A DNA stretch of 64,000 nt from an uncultured Prevotellaceae bacterium (GCA_900314755.1 OMWH01000008.1:1-64000), one strand, 5' to 3'; positions 42,694 to 50,202 are shown, numbered from the stretch's first letter. Notes: generated from the sequence alone by a model not told the origin. Numbers and translations are program-made.

Positions 42694-43881
42694 TTATTTT
42701 ATAATCCCCTGCTCAACGAAGATCTTTTTCAGTGCTTCAACTGAACGGTCCACCTGTTCTTCCGTATGTGTTGCCATCAACGCATAACGTACCAAGGTGT
42801 CCTGTGGAGCACATGCAGGAGGTATCACTGGGTTGATAAACACGCCAGCCTTGAAAGCCAGAGCAGTTACCAGGAATGTCTTGTTGACATCACGCACATA
42901 AAGCGGGATGATAGGACTCTCGGTGTCACCGATCTCAAATCCCTCCTCACGGAAACGCTTCAAAGCATAGTTTGTCACCTTCCATAAAGCCTCTATACGC
43001 TCGGGCTCTTTCTGTATGATGTGAAGAGCCTCCATGGCTGCGGCAGTAGCTGCCGGAGTATTTGAGGCAGAGAATATATAGGTACGACAAGTATGACGCA
43101 GGAAGTTGATGGTGTCCCAGTCTGAGGCGATGAAACCGCCGATAGAAGCAAGAGACTTCGAGAAGGTACCCATGATCAGGTCTACCTCGTCCGTCAGACC
43201 GAAGTGGTCACAAACGCCACGTCCCTGTCTTCCGAAGACACCAATGCCATGGGCTTCGTCAACCATGATAGAGCAATTATACTTATGCTTCAACTCTACA
43301 ATCTCAGGCAGCTTTGCCAGGTCGCCCTCCATGGAGAACACACCATCCACAACGATCAGTTTGATAGCCTCATGGGGCAGTTTCTGAAGCACGCGCTCCA
43401 GGTCCTCCATGTCGTTATGCTTGTAGTGCAACTGCTTGGCAAAAGAAAGACGACGACCGTCCACAATACTTGCGTGGTCACGATCGTCACAGATAATATA
43501 ATCGTCTTTGCCGACTACCATGGCAAGAACACCCTGGTTGACAGAGAATCCTGTGGAGAAGCACAGGCAGTCATCCTTGCCGATAAACTCTGAAATCTCT
43601 TTTTCCAACTTTACGTGCAGGTCAAGTGTTCCATTGAGGAAGCGGCTTCCTGCACAACCAGAACCATATTTGTCCAATGCGGCTTTCGCAGCGTCAATAA
43701 TTCGCTGGTCACCTGTCAGGCCTGTATAGGCGTTAGAACCAAACATGAGCACTTTGTGTCCGCCCATTTCCACCTCCGTACCCTGTTTTCCCTCAATAGC
43801 ACGGAAATAAGGGTATACGTCAGCCTCCATAAATTTCTGCGGCTCACGATAATGCTTGTATTTCTCTTGTAACTGTCCCAT
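42694..43881 (-). CDS. spt: Serine palmitoyltransferase-like alpha-oxoamine synthase
   Basis: 395 residues, PLP-dependent. Condenses serine with an acyl-CoA to 3-ketosphinganine, the first step of Bacteroidetes sphingolipids. Motifs: G-S-N-A-Y-T-G-L-T, G-S-G-C-A-G-S-R-F-L-N-G, V-D-E-A-H-G-I-G-V-F-G and the PLP Lys in G-T-F-S-K-S-L-A-S-I-G-G. The N-terminal Y-K-H-Y-R-E-P-Q-K-F is typical of the Bacteroidetes SPT group rather than KBL or BioF. It is divergent from a lipid kinase gene across a 160-bp gap. 2-amino-3-ketobutyrate ligase is the main alternative. Confidence 0.85.
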   Translation of the reverse strand: MGQLQEKYKHYREPQKFMEADVYPYFRAIEGKQGTEVEMGGHKVLMFGSNAYTGLTGDQRIIDAAKAALDKYGSGCAGSRFLNGTLDLHVKLEKEISEFIGKDDCLCFSTGFSVNQGVLAMVVGKDDYIICDDRDHASIVDGRRLSFAKQLHYKHNDMEDLERVLQKLPHEAIKLIVVDGVFSMEGDLAKLPEIVELKHKYNCSIMVDEAHGIGVFGRQGRGVCDHFGLTDEVDLIMGTFSKSLASIGGFIASDWDTINFLRHTCRTYIFSASNTPAATAAAMEALHIIQKEPERIEALWKVTNYALKRFREEGFEIGDTESPIIPLYVRDVNKTFLVTALAFKAGVFINPVIPPACAPQDTLVRYALMATHTEEQVDRSVEALKKIFVEQGIIK

Positions 43882-44041
43882 TCCGATTAGGTATCGTTTC
43901 GTTTATTTTTCTTTTTCAGTCTGCAAAGTTACACAAATTTTATCAATTAGTGCACATTTTATAAGATAATTCGTAAATTTATTGAAATTTATTTCAAATA
44001 CGTCGGATAATTCTCCCGAATTTCTTAATTTTGCATGGAAT
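43882..44041. promoter_or_regulatory. Divergent promoter region between spt and the lipid kinase
   Basis: Minus-strand -7 TAACTTTG at 43924-43931 serves spt. Plus-strand -7 TAATTTTG at 44026-44033 serves the kinase, 8 nt before its ATG. Neither has a clean -33, which may mean activator control. The rest is AT-rich with no gene. Confidence 0.55.
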
Positions 44042-45079
44042 ATGAGTCAGAAGAAACACATAACATTCATCATTAACCCCATTTCTGGTGGTCATGAGAA
44101 GGAAGACATCGTCGAATTGATCAAGAGTGACCTTGACACCACCCTCTTCGATGCCGACATCCGCATGACAGAATATGCAGGACATGCCATGGAGATTGCC
44201 CGTGAGTGTGTCAAGAAGGGCGTGGACATCGTAGCTGCCGTCGGTGGCGACGGGACGATCAATGAGGTGGCACGCACTTTGACACATACCCAGACGGCAC
44301 TGGCGATTATCCCATGCGGCTCTGGCAACGGACTTGCCCGTCATCTGTGCATCCCGATGAATCCCAGAAAGGCAATACAGATTATCAACCAGTGCCAGAT
44401 AGAGACTTTTGACTATGGTGTCATCAACGGCATTCCCTTTTTCTGCACCTGCGGCATGGGCTTCGACGCGTTCATCTCGCTGAAATTCGCTGAGTCAGGC
44501 AAACGGGGTCCTATCACCTATGTGGAGAACGTACTCAAAGAGGGACTCAACTACAAGCCGGAGACCTACGAGGTGGAGGACGAAACGGGGGCTCGCCGCT
44601 ATAAGGCGTTCCTCATCGCATGCGCCAATGCGTCACAATATGGTAATAATGCGTATATTGCCCCACAGGCATCCATGCGTGACGGAGTGATGGACGTGAT
44701 CATCATGGAACCGTTTGATGCCCTGGAAGCACCACAGATCAGTATCGACCTCTTCAATAAGACCCTGACGAACAATTCAAAGATCAAGACCTTCCAGGCA
44801 CGCAGCATACATATCCACCGCAAGGAGGATGGTGCCATCCATTACGATGGCGACCCTATCGTTACAGACAAGGACGTGGATGTGCATATCGAGCCGCTGG
44901 GCATCCGTATTGTATATAATCCCGAGGACATAGAGGACACCAGTGAACCGAATCCCCTGCTGAACGTGTTCAGCGAACTCTTTAATAATATTAATAATGT
45001 TCGCGAGGACATCGAGAAGGGCGGACGCAAGATACAGGCTATTAACAAACTAATGCTCCGCAAGCTGTCTAAGTTATAA
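44042..45079 (+). CDS. Diacylglycerol/sphingoid-base kinase family lipid kinase
   Basis: 345 residues from ATG 44042; the -7 box at 44026-44033 rules out the upstream frame. Catalytic domain: I-I-N-P-I-S-G-G, G-G-D-G-T-I-N-E-V and P-C-G-S-G-N-G-L-A-R-H-L. C-terminal beta-sandwich: A-N-A-S-Q-Y-G-N-N-A and Y-D-G-D-P-I. It phosphorylates a lipid hydroxyl using ATP. The place beside serine palmitoyltransferase makes a sphingoid base or ceramide a reasonable substrate guess; diacylglycerol is the default. Confidence 0.85.
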   Translation: MSQKKHITFIINPISGGHEKEDIVELIKSDLDTTLFDADIRMTEYAGHAMEIARECVKKGVDIVAAVGGDGTINEVARTLTHTQTALAIIPCGSGNGLARHLCIPMNPRKAIQIINQCQIETFDYGVINGIPFFCTCGMGFDAFISLKFAESGKRGPITYVENVLKEGLNYKPETYEVEDETGARRYKAFLIACANASQYGNNAYIAPQASMRDGVMDVIIMEPFDALEAPQISIDLFNKTLTNNSKIKTFQARSIHIHRKEDGAIHYDGDPIVTDKDVDVHIEPLGIRIVYNPEDIEDTSEPNPLLNVFSELFNNINNVREDIEKGGRKIQAINKLMLRKLSKL

Positions 45080-45086
45080 ATCCGCG

Positions 45087-45251
45087 ATGCAGACAGTCCT
45101 CGTCATCATCATCCTGGCAGTTGCCGCCGGCTATGCGGCACTGCGTGTTTACAGGGCATTTTCCGCCCCACCCGACCCCTGTGCCGGTTGTCCAGGATGT
45201 GAGTTAAAGAAAAAAAGTGATGGAAAATTTTGTCAATCCAAAGAAAAGTAG
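45087..45251 (+). CDS. FeoB-associated Cys-rich small membrane protein
   Basis: 54 residues. M-Q-T-V-L-V-I-I-I-L-A-V-A-A-G-Y-A-A is one membrane helix, followed by P-C-A-G-C-P-G-C-E-L-K and a final Cys. This is the layout of FeoB-associated Cys-rich proteins, usually found next to the ferrous iron transporter. No feoB is in the window, so it is an orphan. It follows the lipid kinase by 7 nt and is likely co-transcribed. The tRNA-Cys -33 box is inside its last codons. Confidence 0.75.
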   Translation: MQTVLVIIILAVAAGYAALRVYRAFSAPPDPCAGCPGCELKKKSDGKFCQSKEK

Positions 45252-45259
45252 TAACTTTG
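45229..45259 (+). promoter_or_regulatory. tRNA-Cys promoter
   Basis: -33 TTTG (45229-45232), a 19-nt spacer and -7 TAACTTTG (45252-45259). The -33 lies in the coding end of the small Cys-rich gene. Confidence 0.8.
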
Positions 45260-45277
45260 CATCCGCTAAGACAAAAT

Positions 45278-45349
45278 GGTGCCTTGGATGAGTGGCTTAG
45301 TCAACGGTCTGCAAAACCGTCTACGGCGGTTCGAATCCGCCAGGCACCT
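45278..45349 (+). tRNA. tRNA-Cys (anticodon GCA)
   Basis: 72 nt. Acceptor GGTGCCT/AGGCACC, anticodon arm ACGGT-CTGCAAA-ACCGT, T-arm GGCGG-TTCGAAT-CCGCC, discriminator T. A terminator follows directly. Confidence 0.93.
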
Positions 45350-45352
45350 CTG

Positions 45353-45387
45353 AAAAAGGAAGACTCCCTCGGGAATCTTCCTTTTTT
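45353..45387 (+). terminator. Terminator of tRNA-Cys, probably bidirectional
   Basis: GGAAGA-c-TCCC (45358-45368) pairs with GGGA-a-TCTTCC (45371-45381), followed by six T on the plus strand and mirrored by an A-run upstream. It should also stop the convergent DUF4251 gene, whose stop is at its edge. Confidence 0.88.
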
Positions 45388-45875
45388 CATTGTTCTATTT
45401 GCATCTCTCCGCTGTACGATATCGGTTGACGCTGTTTGGAGCGCACGTCAATCGTCGCACTGCCGTTATCGAAGATGCTCAGCTGGTAGAGGTAGGCATC
45501 CTCCTCGTTCGTCAGCTCTATCGCTATCTCTGTCAGTCCCTTCGGCTTCTTGGTGACCTCGTAGTTGCTGATCAGCTCCGAGAAGTTCAGTCCTTTGCCA
45601 CCACCGTATGGCACCAGATATGCTCTGCCGAAATAAGGAAGAGACGATATCAGCGTATCACCCCTCACCTCCAGCGAATAATCACCAGAGACATTCCTCG
45701 CAGGTCCCTGTTGTGGGTACATCATCTGCACATCAATGGTATAATGCCTGTCGGCAAGTGCTTTCTCCACCAAAGCCGCCTTTCTTGCTGCCCTCTCAGC
45801 TCTCTCCGCCGGTGTCAGCGTACTGCATGCCACACCTGTAAATACCATCAGTACCAATAAACATTTCTTCATCAT
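45387..45875 (-). CDS. DUF4251-type lipoprotein
   Basis: 162 residues. Lipoprotein signal M-K-K-C-L-L-V-L-M-V-F-T-G-V-A-C, with the lipidated Cys near residue 17. A basic helix (A-E-R-A-E-R-A-A-R-K-A-A-L-V-E-K-A-L) comes next. The beta-rich body (F-G-R-A-Y-L-V-P-Y-G-G-G-K-G-L-N-F) carries the DUF4251 signature. Probably outer-membrane anchored; function unknown. Confidence 0.8.
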   Translation of the reverse strand: MMKKCLLVLMVFTGVACSTLTPAERAERAARKAALVEKALADRHYTIDVQMMYPQQGPARNVSGDYSLEVRGDTLISSLPYFGRAYLVPYGGGKGLNFSELISNYEVTKKPKGLTEIAIELTNEEDAYLYQLSIFDNGSATIDVRSKQRQPISYSGEMQIEQ

Positions 45876-45952
45876 ACACCTTTTGTCTACATAATCCTAA
45901 TATGCAAAAGTAACGATTTTCCATGTATCCTGCAAATGTTTCATGAAATAAA

Positions 45953-46014
45953 TTGAAAATACGAGTATCTTATTTGAAAATACGAGTATCTTATTTGAAA
46001 AAACGAGTATCTTA
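45953..46014. repeat. Three tandem copies of a 21-bp-period AT-rich repeat
   Basis: TTGAAAATACGAGTATCTTA at 45953-45972 and 45974-45993, and a near copy at 45995-46014. The core AAGATACTCGTAT also appears in opposite orientation at about 103-116. Confidence 0.9.
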
Positions 46015-46015
46015 T

Positions 46016-46056
46016 TAAAAAATACGACTGGCGGATTTTTTATTCCGCCAGTCGTA
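46016..46056 (-). terminator. Strong orphan terminator hairpin on the minus strand
   Basis: A perfect 13-bp stem, TACGACTGGCGGA (46023-46035) against TCCGCCAGTCGTA (46044-46056), with an 8-nt loop, followed on the minus strand by a T-run (46022-46016). No intact gene lies upstream of it on that strand. Confidence 0.7.
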
Positions 46057-46095
46057 ATGCTAAATAGTATAGTCGTATTTGACAATAACATGCCC

Positions 46096-46173
46096 CTATG
46101 GCAGTACGTCATCATCATCCAGACCATCACCGTCCAGCGTAAAGTCTGAACTGTCTACACTTCGAAATTTTAC
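46096..46173 (-). pseudogene. Possible C-terminal remnant of a decayed gene
   Basis: On the minus strand one frame reads V-K-F-R-S-V-D-S-S-D-F-T-L-D-G-D-G-L-D-D-D-D-V-L-P then TAG (46098-46096). It looks like a normal acidic protein tail and is followed about 40 nt later by the terminator at 46016-46056. Upstream the frame runs into the 87-bp repeat and has no start. It could be chance. A gene truncated by the repeat is the more interesting reading. Confidence 0.3.
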
Positions 46174-46175
46174 AT

Positions 46176-46262
46176 TACCTTTGAGACTTTGTCTCGAAAG
46201 TAAGTTGCATCTCAGAAATATCCAAATAAATTTGGTATTTCATTCGATTTACACTACTTTTG
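46176..46262. repeat. 87-bp two-promoter repeat, copy B
   Basis: Inverted copy of 41634-41720. It contains plus-strand -7 boxes TACCTTTG (46176-46183) and TACTTTTG (46255-46262). Confidence 0.9.
46231..46262 (+). promoter_or_regulatory. Promoter of the cobK-cbiD fusion
   Basis: -33 TTTG (46231-46234), a 20-nt spacer and -7 TACTTTTG (46255-46262). ATG 46270 is 7 nt further, so the mRNA has almost no leader and no room for a B12 riboswitch from this start. Confidence 0.8.
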
Positions 46263-46269
46263 CACCAAG

Positions 46270-48039
46270 ATGATACTGGTATTTGGAGGAACGACGGAAG
46301 GACGCAAGGCGGTGGAGGTGCTGGAGGAAGCCGGCACTCCTTATTACTACTCTACCAAGACGGAGGAGCAGGATGTGGCTTTGCACCATGGCATACGACT
46401 GCATGGAGCGTTAGACCATCAGGCGATGGTTGCCTTTTGCAGGGAGCATGACATCCGACTCCTCGTTGATGCCGCCCATCCTTTTGCCCAACAGCTGCAC
46501 GGCACTGTCGCAGATGTGGCAGAGGAGTTGCGACTGCCTGCCATCCGCTATGAGCGTATCTTCCCGGAAAGGGACAGCAGTCTGACGTGGATTGACGACT
46601 ATTCACAGGTTCCTACAGATATTCATTCCTTACTTGCCACTACAGGGGTACAGTCGATTGCGAAACTGAAACCTTTGGAGGAAAAAGGCATCCAAGTGTA
46701 TTATCGCATTCTGCCCCGTGAGTCATCCATCGCATTGGCAAAGGCTCAAGGGGCTTCCGACCAGCAACTGCTCTACTATGAGGACAGCAAGACAATAGAC
46801 GTGAATGCTGATGCTATCTTATTGAAAGAGAGCGGACTATCCGGTGGCTTTCAAGAGAAAGTGGAAGCTGCAAAGGCGAAGGGGATGCAGGTCATCATAC
46901 TCAAACGCCCTGCCACGCCAGCTATCTTCCATACCGTCAACGGTCCCCACGGACTGCGCAGGATGGTGGAGAAACTGTTGCCCGATTTCTATCCACTGCA
47001 TAGTGGACTGACGACGGGGACGTGTGCCACAGCAGCGGCTGTCGCTGCCGTCCTGCAACGATACAAAGGGGAGACTCCCACGGAGGTTTCTGTCATCCTG
47101 CCCAACGGGGAGACCATCCATGTTGCGGTGGGCTATGGTGATGGCGACGCATACTGCATCAAAGAAGCGGGTGACGACCCAGACGTGACGGATGGTGTGG
47201 AGATCAGGGCTGAGGTAAGAAGTGAGAGGTCAGCGGTGAGCGGTGAGCAAATAGTGATAGAAGGTGGCAAGGGTGTAGGAAGATTCACCCTCCCCGGCTT
47301 CGACTATCCTCCCGGTGAGGCTGCCATCAACAAGGGTCCCCGTCAGATGATCCGTCAGAATCTCTCACCTCTTACCTCTCACCTCTCACCTCTCCGTGTC
47401 ACCATCAGCGTACCCGGCGGTGAGGAGATAGCGCGACGCACCTTCAACCCCCGTTTAGGCATTGAAGGGGGTATCTCGATTATCGGGGTCAGCGGTATCG
47501 TCAAGCCCTTCTCTGAGGATGCCTTCATACAAAGTATCCGGAAATGTATGGAGGTGGCAAAGGCGAGTGGCACGGAACGGGTGGTCATCAACAGCGGAGC
47601 GAAGAGCGAGCGATTTGTCAAGGCATACTATCCCACCCTGCCCATGCAGGCTTTCGTGGAATATGGCAACTATATCGGTGAGACCCTCAAGATAGCCAAT
47701 GAACTGGGTTTCAGGAAAATCACCTTAGGAGTGATGCTGGGAAAGGCTGTCAAACTTGCCGCCGGCAACCTCGACACGCACAGCAAGAGGACGGTGATGG
47801 ACAAAGCGTTTATCGCCACCATGCTCCAGGAGGCAGGCTGTCCCATCGACCTGACGACCCTTACCCTTGCCAGAGAGCTGTGGGAAAGGATTCCCAGCAC
47901 CTGTCTGCAGGCTTTCGCGAACACTGTTATCGACCATTGCGATAGGCATTGCAGCCGATTAGTGCCTGCCGCACAACTGACAATCCTATTGATTGATGAT
48001 GAAGGGAATATATTCCATCACTCCCCTACTTCACCTTGA
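46270..48039 (+). CDS. Fused precorrin-6A reductase (CobK/CbiJ) and cobalt-precorrin-5B methyltransferase (CbiD)
   Basis: 589 residues, two steps of corrin ring synthesis in one chain. Residues 1-235 are the reductase (I-L-V-F-G-G-T-T-E-G-R; D-A-A-H-P-F-A; Y-Y-R-I-L-P-R-E; K-E-S-G-L-S-G-G-F-Q-E-K). From about 243, CbiD starts with L-H-S-G-L-T-T-G-T-C-A-T-A-A and has F-N-P-R-L-G-I-E-G-G-I-S-I-I-G. Two inserts in CbiD (316-327, 365-376) come from heptamer repeats in opposite orientation. No other cbi gene is in the window. Its 3' end overlaps the convergent permease by 22 nt. Confidence 0.9.
   Translation: MILVFGGTTEGRKAVEVLEEAGTPYYYSTKTEEQDVALHHGIRLHGALDHQAMVAFCREHDIRLLVDAAHPFAQQLHGTVADVAEELRLPAIRYERIFPERDSSLTWIDDYSQVPTDIHSLLATTGVQSIAKLKPLEEKGIQVYYRILPRESSIALAKAQGASDQQLLYYEDSKTIDVNADAILLKESGLSGGFQEKVEAAKAKGMQVIILKRPATPAIFHTVNGPHGLRRMVEKLLPDFYPLHSGLTTGTCATAAAVAAVLQRYKGETPTEVSVILPNGETIHVAVGYGDGDAYCIKEAGDDPDVTDGVEIRAEVRSERSAVSGEQIVIEGGKGVGRFTLPGFDYPPGEAAINKGPRQMIRQNLSPLTSHLSPLRVTISVPGGEEIARRTFNPRLGIEGGISIIGVSGIVKPFSEDAFIQSIRKCMEVAKASGTERVVINSGAKSERFVKAYYPTLPMQAFVEYGNYIGETLKIANELGFRKITLGVMLGKAVKLAAGNLDTHSKRTVMDKAFIATMLQEAGCPIDLTTLTLARELWERIPSTCLQAFANTVIDHCDRHCSRLVPAAQLTILLIDDEGNIFHHSPTSP
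47215..47249. repeat. Five-unit heptamer tract in cbiD, first
   Basis: GTAAGAA, GTGAGAG, GTCAGCG, GTGAGCG, GTGAGCA. The word is the reverse complement class of the second tract (CTCTCAC). It encodes residues 316-327 (about V-R-S-E-R-S-A-V-S-G-E-Q). Confidence 0.8.
47362..47396. repeat. Five-unit heptamer tract in cbiD, second
   Basis: CTCTCAC, CTCTTAC, CTCTCAC, CTCTCAC, CTCTCCG. It encodes a Leu/Ser/Pro/His loop (residues 365-376) resembling the thrC insert. Confidence 0.88.
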
Positions 48040-49055
48040 TGGCGACGGAATAATACACTTGCAATAACGGGTGCGCCGACTAATGCCGTTACGCTGTTGA
48101 CGGGTAAAGCGCCCTCGAAACCAGGCATACGGGCGATGAGATTGCACAGGAGTGCCAAGGCGGCACCGGCAAGTAACGTACCGGGCATCAGCACACGATG
48201 GTCGCTGCTGCGGAAAAGGGCACGGCAGAGATGAGGGACGGCAAGTCCGATGAACATGATAGGTCCGCAATAGGCAGTGACAATGGCAACCAAGACACCC
48301 GAACACAGGATGACCAGCATGCGTGCCCTGCGGATGTTCAACCCTAAGTTGCGGGCATAGCCGTCACCCAACAGCAAGAGGTTCATCGTCTTCACCAACA
48401 GCATACTCAACGGCAGGAGGATCGTCATCAGGACAACGAAGAGAATCATCTGATTACCAGAGACACGGGCAAAAGAACCCAGTCCCCATACCACATACGC
48501 CTTGATGTCCTCCTCAGCAGAGAAGAACTTCAGCACCCCGATGATGGCAGTGGCAAGATACCCGATCATCACACCGATGATTAATAAGGTGACATTCCCC
48601 TTCACCTTCTGTGAGACATAAAGGATGAGTGCCATCACCGCTAATGAACCCACGATAGCTGCCACGGACATGGCGACATCGCCGATATACCCCAGACGAC
48701 TCAAAGCGACTCCTCCCAATGAACCAGACATCAATACCACACAGGCAACTCCTAAGGAGGCACCATTGGAGATACCCAACACAGAGGGACCAGCCAAGGG
48801 ATTGCGGAATACCGTCTGCATCTGAAGACCGCTTACCGCCAGTCCTGCCCCTGCCACCATCGCCGTCAAAGCCTGGGGTACCCGTGAGCTCCAGATGATG
48901 TTACGATGGATCTCCGATACCTCGTGACTCCCCATCAGGGTGGCAACGACCTCTGCGACAGGTATTCTGACAGTGCCAAGCAGCAGGTTAAGCACAAACA
49001 ACAAGATGATGCTCAACAGCAAAAGGACGGTATTGGAGACAGTACGGTTTTTCAT
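48018..49055 (-). CDS. btuC: BtuC/FecD-type ABC transporter permease, second copy
   Basis: 345 residues, about ten membrane helices. Family motifs: R-V-P-Q-A-L-T-A-M-V-A-G-A-G-L-A-V-S-G, N-P-L-A-G-P-S-V-L-G-I-S-N-G-A and G-P-I-M-F-I-G-L-A-V-P-H. It is the inner-membrane channel of a vitamin B12 or siderophore importer. The ATG overlaps the binding-protein gene stop by 4 nt. It is paralogous to the permease at 50203-51210. The B12 assignment comes from btuB and btuG upstream. Confidence 0.75.
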   Translation of the reverse strand: MKNRTVSNTVLLLLSIILLFVLNLLLGTVRIPVAEVVATLMGSHEVSEIHRNIIWSSRVPQALTAMVAGAGLAVSGLQMQTVFRNPLAGPSVLGISNGASLGVACVVLMSGSLGGVALSRLGYIGDVAMSVAAIVGSLAVMALILYVSQKVKGNVTLLIIGVMIGYLATAIIGVLKFFSAEEDIKAYVVWGLGSFARVSGNQMILFVVLMTILLPLSMLLVKTMNLLLLGDGYARNLGLNIRRARMLVILCSGVLVAIVTAYCGPIMFIGLAVPHLCRALFRSSDHRVLMPGTLLAGAALALLCNLIARMPGFEGALPVNSVTALVGAPVIASVLFRRHQGEVGE

Positions 49056-50197
49056 TTCAGCAACTGATAGTATTTAGGTTTGTAATCCTTCTCCACCAGC
49101 TCCGGATGGAAGATGGCAAGCAGGTCTTTCAGCAACACGTCAGGCTCTACGGGAGTCGTCTCGTAATAAGCCGTCTGCTTCATATTACAATAGATGACAT
49201 GCTTCTCCCTGAACGCCTTGAAGAGGTCGTTACGGGGTTCCGAAGCCTTCAAGGCATCGTAGCTGAAAGTGTCGGGATAACTGTTGAGGATGCGCCAGTA
49301 GTCTGCGTTCGCTGCCATGGCATACATCTGCTCAAACTCGATATTGGAGCCGCCAGTGTTCTCGTTCTTCACGACATAGTCGGCACCAGCGTCACGGAAC
49401 AGTTGGGCAAGGAAGTTCTTACCACCCACGGCATACCAGTTGCCCCCATGCATCTCACCACTGAAAACGGTGGGGCGTGTCTTCGCATCAGCGGCAAGAG
49501 CCTTCGCCTCGTTATAGCGTTGCTCGATACCCTTGAAGAGGTCGTTCGCCTCTTTCTCCTTACCGATAAACAGTCCTACGAACTTCACCCACTCTGCTTG
49601 TCCGAGGGGGTTGAGTTCCTTGTAACCCAGATGGGGAATGAGGGTGATACCTGTCTCTTTGATGGCATCATAACCGCCACGCTTAAAGGGAGATATAAAG
49701 ATAACCTCAGGATTTGCTGCAAGGATCAATTCGGTATCGAAGTTACCCTCCATACCTATCTTCACGATGCTGCCATCCTTCACCCGTTTCCTGATATCCT
49801 TATTGAAAAGGTTCTTGGTGCCTGTGATACCCTTTACGATGTCATGGGCTTTCAGTGCCGTGAAGTTAGAGAGTTGCAGCATCGTCATCACGATGGTACG
49901 CTGCACAGGAACCTCCACCTTGGTATATCCCTCAGGGACCTCTGCGTCACTGCCCTTCTCCACCAAGGCAAACTGATAACTCACCGGCATCTTGTCCTCG
50001 TCCTTCTGCGGGTCCTCCACGTCTACCAGACGGACACCATTCTCCAGGTATCTCACCGTGAAACCTTTGGCATACTGGGGCTTGACCAGTGCCGCTGAGT
50101 CATGGAGTGTTCCCTCACCGGACACCTTTGCGTTTTTCTTTCCACCACATGCCACTAACAAAAGGAGTGACAATAGCAACAATACCTGTTTTTTCAT
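49052..50197 (-). CDS. btuF: BtuF/FepB-type ABC substrate-binding lipoprotein, second copy
   Basis: 381 residues. Lipoprotein signal (K-K-Q-V-L-L-L-L-S-L-L-L-L-V-A-C-G). Two-lobed binding fold typical of B12/siderophore carriers (R-T-I-V-M-T-M-L-Q-L ... N-P-E-V-I-F-I-S-P-F-K-R-G-G-Y-D). The first 100 residues (V-R-Y-L-E-N-G-V-R-L-V-D) match the same region of the other copy, so this is a tandem duplicate of the whole btuF-btuC pair. Confidence 0.75.
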   Translation of the reverse strand: MKKQVLLLLSLLLLVACGGKKNAKVSGEGTLHDSAALVKPQYAKGFTVRYLENGVRLVDVEDPQKDEDKMPVSYQFALVEKGSDAEVPEGYTKVEVPVQRTIVMTMLQLSNFTALKAHDIVKGITGTKNLFNKDIRKRVKDGSIVKIGMEGNFDTELILAANPEVIFISPFKRGGYDAIKETGITLIPHLGYKELNPLGQAEWVKFVGLFIGKEKEANDLFKGIEQRYNEAKALAADAKTRPTVFSGEMHGGNWYAVGGKNFLAQLFRDAGADYVVKNENTGGSNIEFEQMYAMAANADYWRILNSYPDTFSYDALKASEPRNDLFKAFREKHVIYCNMKQTAYYETTPVEPDVLLKDLLAIFHPELVEKDYKPKYYQLLK

Positions 50198-50202
50198 TTC
50201 TT

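Noticed and set aside
45897..46130. 77-codon minus-strand frame with repeated F-S-N-K-I-L-V
   Set aside because: It is a translation of the 21-bp tandem repeat and the terminator hairpin.
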